NCBI GenBank assembly: GCA_023251335.1
Contig: JAHEZA010000026.1
Coordinates: forward strand, 1 to 12,544
Direction of reading: 5' to 3'
DNA: 12,544 nt
From: Chitinophagaceae bacterium
GTDB taxonomy: Bacteria; Bacteroidota; Bacteroidia; Chitinophagales; Chitinophagaceae
The translations under genes and the position numbers were made by a program. Of this stretch, positions 1-6,693 are shown in pieces (position 1 is the stretch's first letter; every line of letters starts with the position of its first letter). Below the pieces are notes generated by a model. That model ran no database searches, was not told where the DNA came from, and was given only the letters and a program-made list of their open reading frames with translations.

Positions 1-122
1 CAGTAAATAAGCAATTACCCCATTTTTTTATTTAAGAAACATTTTCCCGTTTTGATTTTTGAAAGGCACAATTTTATACCTTCATCGCTCACGCATTCTT
101 TATATTTTTTAAAAAATTCTTT

Positions 123-2045
123 ATGAGAAAAAATGTTTTTATTTTCTTTTTGATGCTTCTTTGTTTTTCTGCTTTTAGCCAGAAAAATAATGTAGCTGAA
201 TTATTGGTTCCGGCCCCTGTTTCTGTAACATCGGGTACCGGCGAGTTTATGATAAATGCAAAGACCAGTATTTATATATCCAGTTCGAACGTTGATGTAA
301 AAAGGGTTGGCGAGTCCCTTTCAAAAAAATTATCATTTGTAACAGGCCATGCGGTTTCCTTTTCTGAAAATAAAAGTGCCGCAGGAAATCGTATTCGTCT
401 TTCGATAATAAAAGATGCTTCTATTGGAGATGAAGGTTATAAACTAAATGTTAGTCAACAGGAAATTTCTATTGCCGCTAATAAACCAGCCGGCCTCTTT
501 TATGGTATGCAGACCTTATTTCAACTGATGCCAAAAGAGGTGGAGGAAAAGCAATTTACTAAAAATGTAAAATGGAAAGTGCCTGCATGTAGTATCACAG
601 ATTATCCACGGTTTGCCTGGCGTGGGCTTATGTTTGATGTGAGTCGTCATTTTTTTACAAAGGATGATGTGAAAGAATTCATAGATCAAATGGTAAAATA
701 CAAATACAATCTGATGCATTGGCATCTTACGGATGATGAAGGCTGGCGTATTGAAATAAAAGGGCTGCCCAAACTTACTGAAGTGGGCGCATGGAATGTA
801 AAAAAAGTCGGCTATTTTGGAACCTTCTCTCCGCCCACACCTGATGAGCCGCGTAATTATGGAGGATTTTATACACAGGATGATATTCGTGAAATAGTAA
901 AATACGCACAAGATCGCTTTGTAAATATTCTTCCGGAAATAGATGTGCCGGGACATAGTCTGGCTGCGGTGGCTTCTTATCATGAACTCTCCTGCACGCC
1001 CGGAGCGGACAAGTATCACGTTCGGTCTGGAGAAGAAATTATGGATTGGTCTCAGGGGCAGCCGCCGATAGCAATGCTTGACAATACGCTTTGCCCTGCC
1101 AATGAAAAAGTGTATGAATTTTTAGATAAAGTAATGACCCAGGTGGCTCAGTTATTTCCCTTTGAATATATTCATGTTGGCGGTGATGAGTGTCCTAAAA
1201 ACTTTTGGGAAAAAAGTGATGCCATTAAAGCATTGATGAAAAAGGAAGGATTGAAAGATATGGATGAAGTACAGAGCTATTTTGAGAAGAGACTGGAAAA
1301 AATTGTAGAATCAAAAGGCAAAAAATTTATGGGATGGGACGAAATATTACAAGGTGGATTAGCTCCCAACGCTGCAGTAATGAGCTGGCGCGGGATAGAA
1401 GGCGGCATTGCGGCTGCAAAGATGAAACATAACGTAGTAATGAGCCCAACCACTTTTGCTTACTTAGATTACATGCAAGGCGACGCAGTCATTGAGCCAC
1501 ATGTGTATGAAACGTTGCTGCTGCACAAAGCCTACGATTTTGAACCGGTTCCCGAGGGCGTGGATCCTAAATATATTTTGGGTGGACAGGCAAATTTATG
1601 GACAGAACAGGTGTATAACATGCGCCACCTGGGATACATGGTTTGGCCCAGGGCGATGGCTATCGCTGAAGCGGTATGGACTCCAAAAGACAAGAGGAAC
1701 CGGTGGAATGATTTTGCATCAAGGGTAGAAAATCAGTTTCCAAGATTTAATGAAGCGCAGGTAAAATACGCCCCCAGCATGTACGACCCTATTTTCGCCG
1801 TAAGCAAAATAGATAGTAATAAAATAAAAATTGAGTTGAGTACTCAGATTGAAGGGTTGGATATTTATTACAGTTTCGACAACTCATTTCCGGATAATTT
1901 TTATCCTAAATATACGTCGGCTTTGACTCCTCCTGAAGATGCGGTGATGCTGAAAGTAATTACTTACAGGGGTAATAAACCGATTGGCCGCATGATCTCG
2001 ATGCCGATTGAGGAATTAAAGAAAAGGGCTGATAAAAAAGAATAA
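123..2045 (+). CDS. Secreted beta-N-acetylhexosaminidase, glycoside hydrolase family 20
   Basis: The enzyme should remove terminal beta-linked GlcNAc/GalNAc residues from chitin fragments, glycans or cell-wall pieces by substrate-assisted catalysis. Residues 1-20 form a signal peptide (basic start, hydrophobic FIFFLMLLCF core, end at FSAFS-Q), so it acts in the periplasm or outside the cell. Residues about 25-150 resemble the GH20b domain and about 160-520 the TIM barrel. The family signature HVGGDE is present, with catalytic pair D355-E356. The barrel motif HWHLTDDEGWR lies at 199-209, and W-rich stretches WRG and NLWTEQ follow. Residues about 540-640 look like the beta-sandwich C-terminal domain common in Bacteroidota GH20 enzymes. 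At 640 residues it is full length for the family. No Shine-Dalgarno is visible. A strong terminator follows, so it is probably monocistronic. The exact substrate cannot be read from the sequence. Confidence 0.95.
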   Translation: MRKNVFIFFLMLLCFSAFSQKNNVAELLVPAPVSVTSGTGEFMINAKTSIYISSSNVDVKRVGESLSKKLSFVTGHAVSFSENKSAAGNRIRLSIIKDASIGDEGYKLNVSQQEISIAANKPAGLFYGMQTLFQLMPKEVEEKQFTKNVKWKVPACSITDYPRFAWRGLMFDVSRHFFTKDDVKEFIDQMVKYKYNLMHWHLTDDEGWRIEIKGLPKLTEVGAWNVKKVGYFGTFSPPTPDEPRNYGGFYTQDDIREIVKYAQDRFVNILPEIDVPGHSLAAVASYHELSCTPGADKYHVRSGEEIMDWSQGQPPIAMLDNTLCPANEKVYEFLDKVMTQVAQLFPFEYIHVGGDECPKNFWEKSDAIKALMKKEGLKDMDEVQSYFEKRLEKIVESKGKKFMGWDEILQGGLAPNAAVMSWRGIEGGIAAAKMKHNVVMSPTTFAYLDYMQGDAVIEPHVYETLLLHKAYDFEPVPEGVDPKYILGGQANLWTEQVYNMRHLGYMVWPRAMAIAEAVWTPKDKRNRWNDFASRVENQFPRFNEAQVKYAPSMYDPIFAVSKIDSNKIKIELSTQIEGLDIYYSFDNSFPDNFYPKYTSALTPPEDAVMLKVITYRGNKPIGRMISMPIEELKKRADKKE

Positions 2046-2084
2046 AGACTGTTATTTGTATAGAATAAGATTGATAGAATATAA

Positions 2085-2114
2085 CGGCAGGCATTCATGC
2101 CTGCTGTTTTAATT
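2085..2114 (+). terminator. Intrinsic terminator of the GH20 gene
   Basis: A 10-bp stem (CGGCAGGCAT at 2085-2094 with ATGCCTGCTG at 2097-2106, one G-T pair) is followed at once by TTTTAATTT. It lies 40 nt past the GH20 stop. In the minus direction the hairpin is not followed by a T run, so it probably does not serve the converging mtgA operon. Confidence 0.8.
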
Positions 2115-2223
2115 TGCAGCTGAAGTTTAAAAAAATGAAAATCCATTAAAAAAGTTTGTTTGCTGCTTTGACAAATGTTGACCAGTTCGTTACAGCGGCT
2201 TACGCCCTCAAGAGAAATATATA

Positions 2224-2277
2224 CTATTTTAATAAGTCCTGAATATCCGGATCCGTTTGTAGATTATTCATTTGTCA
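2224..2277 (-). other. In-frame C-terminal tail of mtgA behind a TGA codon
   Basis: Reading on through the mtgA stop gives WIM-stop-QMNNLQTDPDIQDLLK and then TAG. GT51 proteins of this type usually end in a W-I-(L/M)-R-Q-M segment, so the TGA sits exactly where an Arg codon is expected; CGA to TGA is a single transition. The 16 codons after it show normal coding character and would bring the protein to 237 residues, close to the usual length. Possible explanations are a tolerated nonsense mutation, a sequencing or assembly error, or stop read-through. TGA is an ordinary stop elsewhere here (radA and the TonB receptor both end in TGA), so a changed genetic code is unlikely. Confidence 0.6.
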
Positions 2278-2937
2278 CATGATCCAGGGATAACGTTTAG
2301 CAACCCTTAAGGACATAGGTTGTATGGTGAATAGTACAGGATTCGGAAGACATGAGGCAATCATAGCTGCTTCTGTTCTTGACAATTTTTTTGAAGGCTT
2401 TTTGAAATAATGTTCGGCAGCGGACTCTGTCCCAAATATTCCTTTCCCCATTTCAGCAACGTTCAGATACATTTCCAAAATTCTTTTTTTACTCCATATT
2501 TTTTCGATCATAAATGTGAAATACACTTCCAGCCCTTTTCTGAAAAAGCCTCCGTGTTGCCACAGGAATACATTTTTAGCTACCTGCTGGCTAATGGTGC
2601 TGGCCCCACGCAACGATTTACTTTTTTGATTATGCTTCATGGCTTTTTGGATACTCTTAAAATCAAATCCATTGTGGTCAGGAAATAGTTGGTCCTCACC
2701 GCTCATTACAGCCAGTTTAATATTGATGCCCATTTCATCATATTTTATATAATCTCTTTTAAGTCCATTGCCGGACAGCAGGCTTCCGATTTGTGTGATC
2801 GTAATGGGTGGATTGATCCATTTGCATAACAAAATATAAAACAACGAAAAGAGAAATCCGTAAAATATTATTTTAAAAAGAGTACGGGCAAGCCTTTTAA
2901 AAAATCCACGCCTTCTTAAAAATGAATTGTTAGCCAA
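2275..2937 (-). CDS. mtgA: Monofunctional biosynthetic peptidoglycan transglycosylase (GT51), with in-frame TGA near its C-terminus
   Basis: This enzyme polymerises lipid II into glycan strands at the outer face of the inner membrane. One transmembrane helix lies at about 21-38, after a basic N-terminus (RRRGFFKRLAR). GT51 motifs follow in order: EDQLFPDHNGFD at 81-92 with catalytic Glu81, GASTISQQVAKN at 111-122, KRILEMYLNVAEMG at 151-164, and FGTESAAEHYFKK at 168-180. No penicillin-binding domain follows, so it is monofunctional. The start chosen is TTG; the frame stays open upstream but offers no ATG before the preceding gene. It is the last gene of a three-gene operon, 14 nt after the stop of the 182-residue gene. 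The frame stops at TGA directly after ...YPWIM, while the next codons continue in the same frame as a plausible family tail (see 2224-2277). The catalytic core is complete, so the product may still work. Confidence 0.92.
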   Translation of the reverse strand: MANNSFLRRRGFFKRLARTLFKIIFYGFLFSLFYILLCKWINPPITITQIGSLLSGNGLKRDYIKYDEMGINIKLAVMSGEDQLFPDHNGFDFKSIQKAMKHNQKSKSLRGASTISQQVAKNVFLWQHGGFFRKGLEVYFTFMIEKIWSKKRILEMYLNVAEMGKGIFGTESAAEHYFKKPSKKLSRTEAAMIASCLPNPVLFTIQPMSLRVAKRYPWIM

Positions 2938-2951
2938 GAGAAAATCGTTTA

Positions 2952-3500
2952 CTATTTTAGTTTGATGTAGCGGAGGGAATATTTCTTGCCTAGCTTAAGA
3001 TCTTTCCCGGCGCTTTTCATAATGAAATAACCTGCTACCGCAAGGAGCGCTGCACCTATTACAAATTGTGGTGTGACATAATATTCCGTATTTGGTTTTG
3101 TGAATATCCAGCTTATCAATCCGGCTGTGGTTAATAGCAAGCCACCGCCCAATAATACAGCACCTGAGGTGCCCCAATCGAAATTATTTCTCTCTTTTTT
3201 AAAAGAGGTTATATCGCGATAATCAACCGCAAAAGGATAGGTAGCTACCGTATCAAGTATGTAAACGCCAAGAGTAGTCATCACTTGTCTTACATCATAA
3301 TAAATTAAAAACACGGAATCGCTTTCAATAGAAGTTACGGAGCCTTCATGATAATTATTGCTGGTATAAAATTTCATTTGTGTACCGGGGTAAAATGACT
3401 TGACTGTTTTTTGATTCTTTTTTAAAATCAGGAAATCAGACTGCGCATAGCATCCTTTAGCCATAAAAAATGCGATCAATAAAATAAGCAAGTTTCGCAT
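2952..3500 (-). CDS. Secreted/membrane protein of unknown function, 182 residues
   Basis: I do not recognise a named family. Residues 1-19 form a signal peptide ending in CYA-Q; the Cys is not in a convincing lipobox because a Lys lies two residues before it. Residues about 20-105 are a beta-rich soluble part (FYPGTQMKFYTSN, EGSVTSIESDSVFLIYYD) that looks like a small barrel domain. Two hydrophobic helices follow at about 111-133 and 142-161, separated by a short loop, and then a basic tail (KDLKLGKKYSLRYIKLK). It is tightly packed in an operon, 4 nt after the stop of the LysE-type exporter and 14 nt before mtgA. That suggests an envelope role but does not prove one. Confidence 0.8.
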   Translation of the reverse strand: MRNLLILLIAFFMAKGCYAQSDFLILKKNQKTVKSFYPGTQMKFYTSNNYHEGSVTSIESDSVFLIYYDVRQVMTTLGVYILDTVATYPFAVDYRDITSFKKERNNFDWGTSGAVLLGGGLLLTTAGLISWIFTKPNTEYYVTPQFVIGAALLAVAGYFIMKSAGKDLKLGKKYSLRYIKLK

Positions 3501-3504
3501 AGCG

Positions 3505-4146
3505 TTACATTTTTCTTAAGAACACCAAAACACCAAAAAGAAGCACTGTCCCAAAAATTAATAGAATGCTTCCTGAAATTTTATTAACCAGCCTGATATT
3601 TTTTATAGTTAATTTTTTTCGCAACTTACCTGCTAGTTTCACTTTCAGAATATCCGCAGTTATATTAAATATAAGTGCGGTTGCAAAAATAATGATGCGA
3701 TCGCGAATGGTATGAGAAACTGCGATGGCGGTGGCCGTCGTAAGCCAAAAAGCAATTACAGCCGGGTTAAGCGTATTCAATAGAAATCCCTGTAGCGCTA
3801 TTTTTGCGTGATCACTGCTTTTTAACTGGATAGACAGCTCTTCGGGATGAATGTGTACCTTTTTAAAAAAAATATAATAAAGGCCCATGGCAATAAGAAA
3901 AACGCTACCGGTGATTCCTATCTGCATCTTGAAATCAAGAATCATCGTAACCAGTTCTGAAAAAAGATTGCTAAGTACAATCAATATAAAATCGCTGATC
4001 CAAACACCTGCTACGAAACTAAAACCTCCGGCTTTGCCATTGTTAATACTTTGTTTGATAACAGTGAATACAACAGGCCCTACGGATATTACCAGCAATA
4101 ATCCCATTGCTATGCCCTTGAGTATTGCTTCGATAACATCTATCAT
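3505..4146 (-). CDS. LysE/RhtB-family amino-acid (or small metabolite) exporter
   Basis: An inner-membrane exporter of about six helices; 213 residues is the normal size for the family. The N-terminal signature is visible: a first helix with GIAMGLLLVISVGPVVFTVI (11-30, containing the conserved G-P), a short hydrophilic turn KQSINNGKAGG, then GFSFVAGVWISDFILIVLSN with the conserved Gly and Asp. Later hydrophobic segments lie near residues 66-94, 117-145, 147-165 and 188-212. Family members export basic or neutral amino acids by proton exchange; which compound this one moves cannot be told. ATG start, with the upstream frame closed by TAA right beside it. It is the first gene of the operon with the 182-residue protein and mtgA. 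The 88-nt gap upstream holds only a weak -7 look-alike (TATCTTTA). Confidence 0.88.
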   Translation of the reverse strand: MIDVIEAILKGIAMGLLLVISVGPVVFTVIKQSINNGKAGGFSFVAGVWISDFILIVLSNLFSELVTMILDFKMQIGITGSVFLIAMGLYYIFFKKVHIHPEELSIQLKSSDHAKIALQGFLLNTLNPAVIAFWLTTATAIAVSHTIRDRIIIFATALIFNITADILKVKLAGKLRKKLTIKNIRLVNKISGSILLIFGTVLLFGVLVFLRKM

Positions 4147-4234
4147 TTAGTTGGTAATAAATTTTGTTTAAATAATTTACAAAAGGAAGGCTTAAAATTA
4201 TTAAAGATAGTAAAAGTGTAGTGTTAAAAATAAA

Positions 4235-5761
4235 TCACACACTGATGCCCTCAAGGTATCGCTGCCATTCTTCTAAAATGTTACCTTTTAATACTCTTGG
4301 AAATTTATGCTGACCGCCAACTTTCCCCTTTACTCTCATAAAATTCATAAAGGTGTCCTCGCTAAGTACTTCAACAAAAATTTCTTTTAGCGCGTGTTTT
4401 CTTTCCACTTCGTAGTCGTCATTCAATTCTTTTAATTTTTTATCAATTAATTTTCTCAATGTCTCAGAATTTACGGAGTCGTCCGTTCCGATATACCAGT
4501 GATGTGCAAAAAAATCTCCGTAAGGAATCCCTGCAACGGTAAATTCTCCAATAGAAATATTGAGTTCGTCACTCACAAGGTTAACCGCTTTATTCATGTT
4601 ATCAACACTTAAGTGTTCGCCTACCATACTTAAGAAATGTTTCGTGCGTCCTGTAATAATAATTTCACATTTTTCGATATCTGTGAACTGAACTGTGTCG
4701 CCGATAAGATAGCGCCATGTACCTGCGTTTGTGCTTATCAGCAGAGCATAATTTTTATTTTCTTCTACCTCATGTATCATCAATGCTTCAGGGTTTGGGA
4801 TCATATTGCCTTCACTGTCAAAATTATATTGATCAAAAGGTACAAACTCAAAAAAAATATTATTATTAGTCGCAAGACGCATCCCTTTTGCATTTTGCCG
4901 GTTTTGATATGCAAGAAACCCTTCACTGGCCAGGTAAGTTTCTATGTAAGTGATTGGTTTGCCTAACAATTTATTTAGTCCTTTTTTATAGGGTTGCAGC
5001 GCTACGCCACCATGTACATAAAAAGCCAGGTTGGGCCATATTTCGTGAATATTTTTAAGATTATATCTTTGTATCACTTTTTCCATACACAACTGAACCC
5101 AAGCGGGAACACCTACTAAAAATGCTATGTCCCACTCAGGAGCTTTTTCCACAATTTCATCAAGCTTTTTCGACCAATCGAGCTCTCTTGCTATTTTCTT
5201 TCCCGGCTTGTACATGGCCTGAAACCAAAAAGGAATATTCTTTGCCTGGATACCGCTCAAATCGCCGGCATAATAAGTAGTATTTTTCTGCAAATGAGTA
5301 CTTCCGCCAAGCATGAGCCACCCTTTGCCGACATATTTTTTGGGAACGTCGCTATATGTAGCCAGGCTAATTAACTGTTTGAAACTAGTAAGTGTATTTG
5401 CTCTAATCAGTTCTTTGGTGATCGGAATGTATTTACTGGAAGATTCACTGGTACCGCTGCTGAGAGCAAAAAATTTAATAGCGCCGGGCCAGCAAATATC
5501 GCGCTTACCATCCAGCGCTCTAAACCACCACTCTTTAAAAATAGTTTCATATGTAAAAGCGGGCACTACTAACTGGAAATTTTTCCCGGGATGCCTGCTC
5601 AGCAGGATCTGATCAAAAAGATATTTCTGTCCAAATTCAGTAAAGCGGGCTCTCTTTAAAAGTTTTTGTAAAACCTTTAGCTGCTGTCTCTTTGGAGAGC
5701 TTTCAGGAATATTTAGCGCCCGCGATAAAGAACGTGGAAGTTTGAAATCAATTAGTGCCAT
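4235..5761 (-). CDS. GH3-type acyl-acid-amido synthetase (ANL superfamily)
   Basis: Homologous to the plant GH3 family, which adenylates a carboxylic acid and joins it to an amino acid. Bacteria, including many Bacteroidota, carry members of unknown substrate. Motifs are complete: ATP-binding SSGTSESSSK at 101-110, YIETYLASEG at 272-281, GTWRYLIGDTVQF at 347-359, GRTKHFLSMVGEHLS at 371-385, and a C-terminal VKGKVGGQHKFPRVL segment (477-491) carrying the Lys expected to act in adenylation. At 508 residues it is full length for bacterial members. There is no signal peptide, so it is cytoplasmic. The start is ATG. The gene is probably transcribed on its own; it is followed after 88 nt by the LysE-type gene on the same strand. 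'Auxin-responsive' in database names would be inherited from plants and should not be taken as function. Confidence 0.92.
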   Translation of the reverse strand: MALIDFKLPRSLSRALNIPESSPKRQQLKVLQKLLKRARFTEFGQKYLFDQILLSRHPGKNFQLVVPAFTYETIFKEWWFRALDGKRDICWPGAIKFFALSSGTSESSSKYIPITKELIRANTLTSFKQLISLATYSDVPKKYVGKGWLMLGGSTHLQKNTTYYAGDLSGIQAKNIPFWFQAMYKPGKKIARELDWSKKLDEIVEKAPEWDIAFLVGVPAWVQLCMEKVIQRYNLKNIHEIWPNLAFYVHGGVALQPYKKGLNKLLGKPITYIETYLASEGFLAYQNRQNAKGMRLATNNNIFFEFVPFDQYNFDSEGNMIPNPEALMIHEVEENKNYALLISTNAGTWRYLIGDTVQFTDIEKCEIIITGRTKHFLSMVGEHLSVDNMNKAVNLVSDELNISIGEFTVAGIPYGDFFAHHWYIGTDDSVNSETLRKLIDKKLKELNDDYEVERKHALKEIFVEVLSEDTFMNFMRVKGKVGGQHKFPRVLKGNILEEWQRYLEGISV

Positions 5762-5786
5762 TACTTTTATACGTTGTTGACTTCAA

Positions 5787-5794
5787 CAAATTTA
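5787..5794 (-). promoter_or_regulatory. Possible proximal -7 box of the GH3-type gene
   Basis: TAAATTTG on the minus strand matches the Bacteroidota -7 consensus TAnnTTTG and would start transcription about 20 nt before the GH3-type ATG. No TTTG is found at the usual -33 distance, so this is a weak call. Confidence 0.3.
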
Positions 5795-5955
5795 AGGAAT
5801 TGTTAATGCAGATATACCATTAATTTACAAATGGTAAGGTAAGATTATTCCGGGTAGAACTTTATTGCCACCAGTTAATAAGTCTGAGATACCATTTACT
5901 AAGTGGCAGCGGAAATTCTTAAAAAAAAATGGAGTTTTGTTGTGTAACAACGAAA

Positions 5956-5989
5956 AGATTTAATACCAATACTTTTTAGATTTAATACC
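5956..5989. repeat. Exact 12-bp direct repeat, 22-bp period
   Basis: AGATTTAATACC occurs at 5956-5967 and 5978-5989. A 22-bp period is about two helical turns, so two protein copies could bind the same face of the DNA. No function can be assigned. Confidence 0.6.
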
Positions 5990-5999
5990 GGGGTTTCAA

Positions 6000-6007
6000 C
6001 AAATATA
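6000..6007 (-). promoter_or_regulatory. Possible distal -7 box of the GH3-type gene
   Basis: TATATTTG on the minus strand matches TAnnTTTG exactly, with only a poor -33 element (CCTG) 19 bp upstream. If used, it would give the GH3-type mRNA a leader of about 230 nt that includes the short repeats at 5814-5989. The 10-mer ATTTGTTGAA occurs both here and at the proximal box (5782-5791). Confidence 0.3.
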
Positions 6008-6033
6008 GTGTGTGTAGTTTTTTAATCAGGAAC

Positions 6034-6068
6034 ATCCTCCGCTTTCATATTAAAGTGGAGGATTTTTT
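6034..6068 (+). terminator. Strong intrinsic terminator without an obvious upstream gene
   Basis: A 12-bp stem (ATCCTCCGCTTT 6034-6045 with AAAGTGGAGGAT 6052-6063, one G-T pair) with a 6-nt loop is followed by six T. The T run is only on the plus-strand side. The only annotated gene upstream runs away on the minus strand, so the terminator should end a plus-strand transcript that starts inside 5762-6030, or it blocks antisense transcription into neighbouring genes. Confidence 0.7.
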
Positions 6069-6161
6069 ATGAAGGCATCATGTTGATAGCTCACCCACGA
6101 TTCTCCTTTTGAGAGTGTAGTATGCATCTTGCAATCTTTTTGGGTTAAATCCTTTTCTTTT

Positions 6162-6192
6162 TTTACTTTCATAAAAATTTATCATAATTTTA
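6162..6192 (+). promoter_or_regulatory. Possible promoter for the 6219-6600 unit
   Basis: TTTA (6162-6165), 19 bp, TAATTTTA (6185-6192): each box differs from the Bacteroidota consensus (TTTG, TAnnTTTG) at one base, and the spacing is ideal. Transcription would start near 6198, about 20 nt before the ATG at 6219. This placing supports use of that ATG rather than the one at 6283. Confidence 0.4.
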
Positions 6193-6218
6193 TAGCCATT
6201 CTTTAAATTATTCATTAA

Positions 6219-6290
6219 ATGGCATCTGATTCTCCGGATGTTAATGAATCAACCAACAAAAAATTAAAAATTATTCTATTTAATGTATAA
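6219..6290 (+). CDS. 23-codon frame that looks like the N-terminus of the following gene
   Basis: An ATG at 6219 opens a 23-residue frame that is acidic and polar at first (MASDSPDVNEST) and then reads NKKLKIILFNV before TAA at 6288-6290. It overlaps the start of the next frame (ATG at 6283) by 8 nt, in the +1 frame relation. Removing one base at the TAA would join LKIILFNV to NHIWKKYLPIIRILMKRS and give one protein of about 126 residues. The possible promoter at 6162-6192 is spaced for this ATG. It could be the first part of a frame-broken gene, a separate leader peptide coupled to the next gene, or chance. Confidence 0.4.
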   Translation: MASDSPDVNESTNKKLKIILFNV

Positions 6291-6600
6291 TCACATCTGG
6301 AAAAAGTATTTGCCCATAATTCGAATTTTAATGAAAAGATCAATATCTGAAGACCAGGTGCTGGATCTAAACAGGATTGACTTTGAAAGGGCCGGTACAG
6401 GCCGCAAGGCCGGCTATAAATTCAAAATAGAATTTACAGATGGGAAAGTGGGTAATGTAATTAGTGGCTCTCCACTGGCGATGCACCTCGCCCAGGTAAT
6501 GCTGGAAGATGAGGGTGCCAGGCAAATAATTTCGGATGATAATTTTGAAATGAGCCTGAACACAAAGTTTCAATTGGCTATTAAGCATATTGAGAAATAA
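6283..6600 (+). CDS. Small conserved-looking protein of unknown function, up to 105 residues
   Basis: I do not recognise a named family. The N-terminal part (IWKKYLPIIRILMKRS) is basic and amphipathic. The rest is a compact alpha/beta domain: KAGYKFKIEFTDGKVGNVISGS reads as two beta strands, then LAMHLAQVMLEDEGARQII as a helix, then FEMSLNTKFQLAIKHIE as a final strand. No signal peptide or transmembrane helix is seen, so it should be cytoplasmic. The ATG at 6283 lies inside the end of the upstream 23-codon frame and may not be the natural start. An in-frame ATG at 6331 (MKRSISEDQ) is another option. A hairpin follows the stop. Confidence 0.7.
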   Translation: MYNHIWKKYLPIIRILMKRSISEDQVLDLNRIDFERAGTGRKAGYKFKIEFTDGKVGNVISGSPLAMHLAQVMLEDEGARQIISDDNFEMSLNTKFQLAIKHIEK

Positions 6601-6606
6601 TGTAGC

Positions 6607-6637
6607 AAGAAGTATGGTGAATAGCAGCCTACTTCTT
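6607..6637. terminator. Possible shared hairpin terminator between converging units
   Basis: AAGAAGTA (6607-6614) pairs perfectly with TACTTCTT (6630-6637), with a 15-nt interior that can add two G-C pairs past a bulge. It sits 7 nt after the plus-strand stop and about 57 nt after the end of the minus-strand regulator gene. No strong T run follows on either strand, so the call is weak. Confidence 0.4.
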
Positions 6638-6693
6638 TCAGTAAACGAACAAATAATTCATATTAGTAATTAGCTATTCAGCGAAGCGTCTGC

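Larger units (their letters stand above)
5762..6218. other. Gene-poor intergenic stretch with short repeats and hairpins
   Basis: I see no coding frame of note here. What it holds: a 7-bp inverted repeat (TACCATT 5815-5821 with AATGGTA 5830-5836); TGCCAC (5866-5871) facing GTGGCA (5903-5908); two related 12-mers 21 bp apart (CCAGTTAATAAG 5871-5882 and CCATTTACTAAG 5892-5903, 10 of 12 identical); an exact 12-mer AGATTTAATACC at 5956-5967 and 5978-5989, 22 bp apart; and the orphan terminator at 6034-6068. It may be a long leader of the GH3-type gene, a small-RNA locus, or decayed sequence. Confidence 0.5.

Noticed and set aside
516..1019. 167-residue minus-strand open frame inside the GH20 gene
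   Set aside because: It is antisense to the conserved GH20 barrel, Cys/His/Phe-rich with no domain, and fits a mirror of the real gene's codon pattern.
2275..2277. A recoded TGA (changed genetic code or selenocysteine) in mtgA
   Set aside because: TGA ends radA and the TonB receptor normally, the expected residue is Arg, and no selenocysteine-type hairpin is apparent, so a mutation, error or plain read-through is more likely.
4637..5612. Two plus-strand frames (109 and 99 residues) opposite the GH3-type gene
   Set aside because: Both are antisense to conserved GH3 motifs and have no recognisable features.
5814..5989. Iteron array or CRISPR-like repeats in the intergenic gap
   Set aside because: Only pairs of 12-mers are present, with irregular spacing and no spacer structure, cas gene or replication initiator; kept only as short repeats.
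5782..6004. A small transposable element flanked by the 10-bp ATTTGTTGAA repeat
   Set aside because: The enclosed segment has no matching terminal inverted repeats and the repeat coincides with promoter boxes, so a target-site duplication is not supported.
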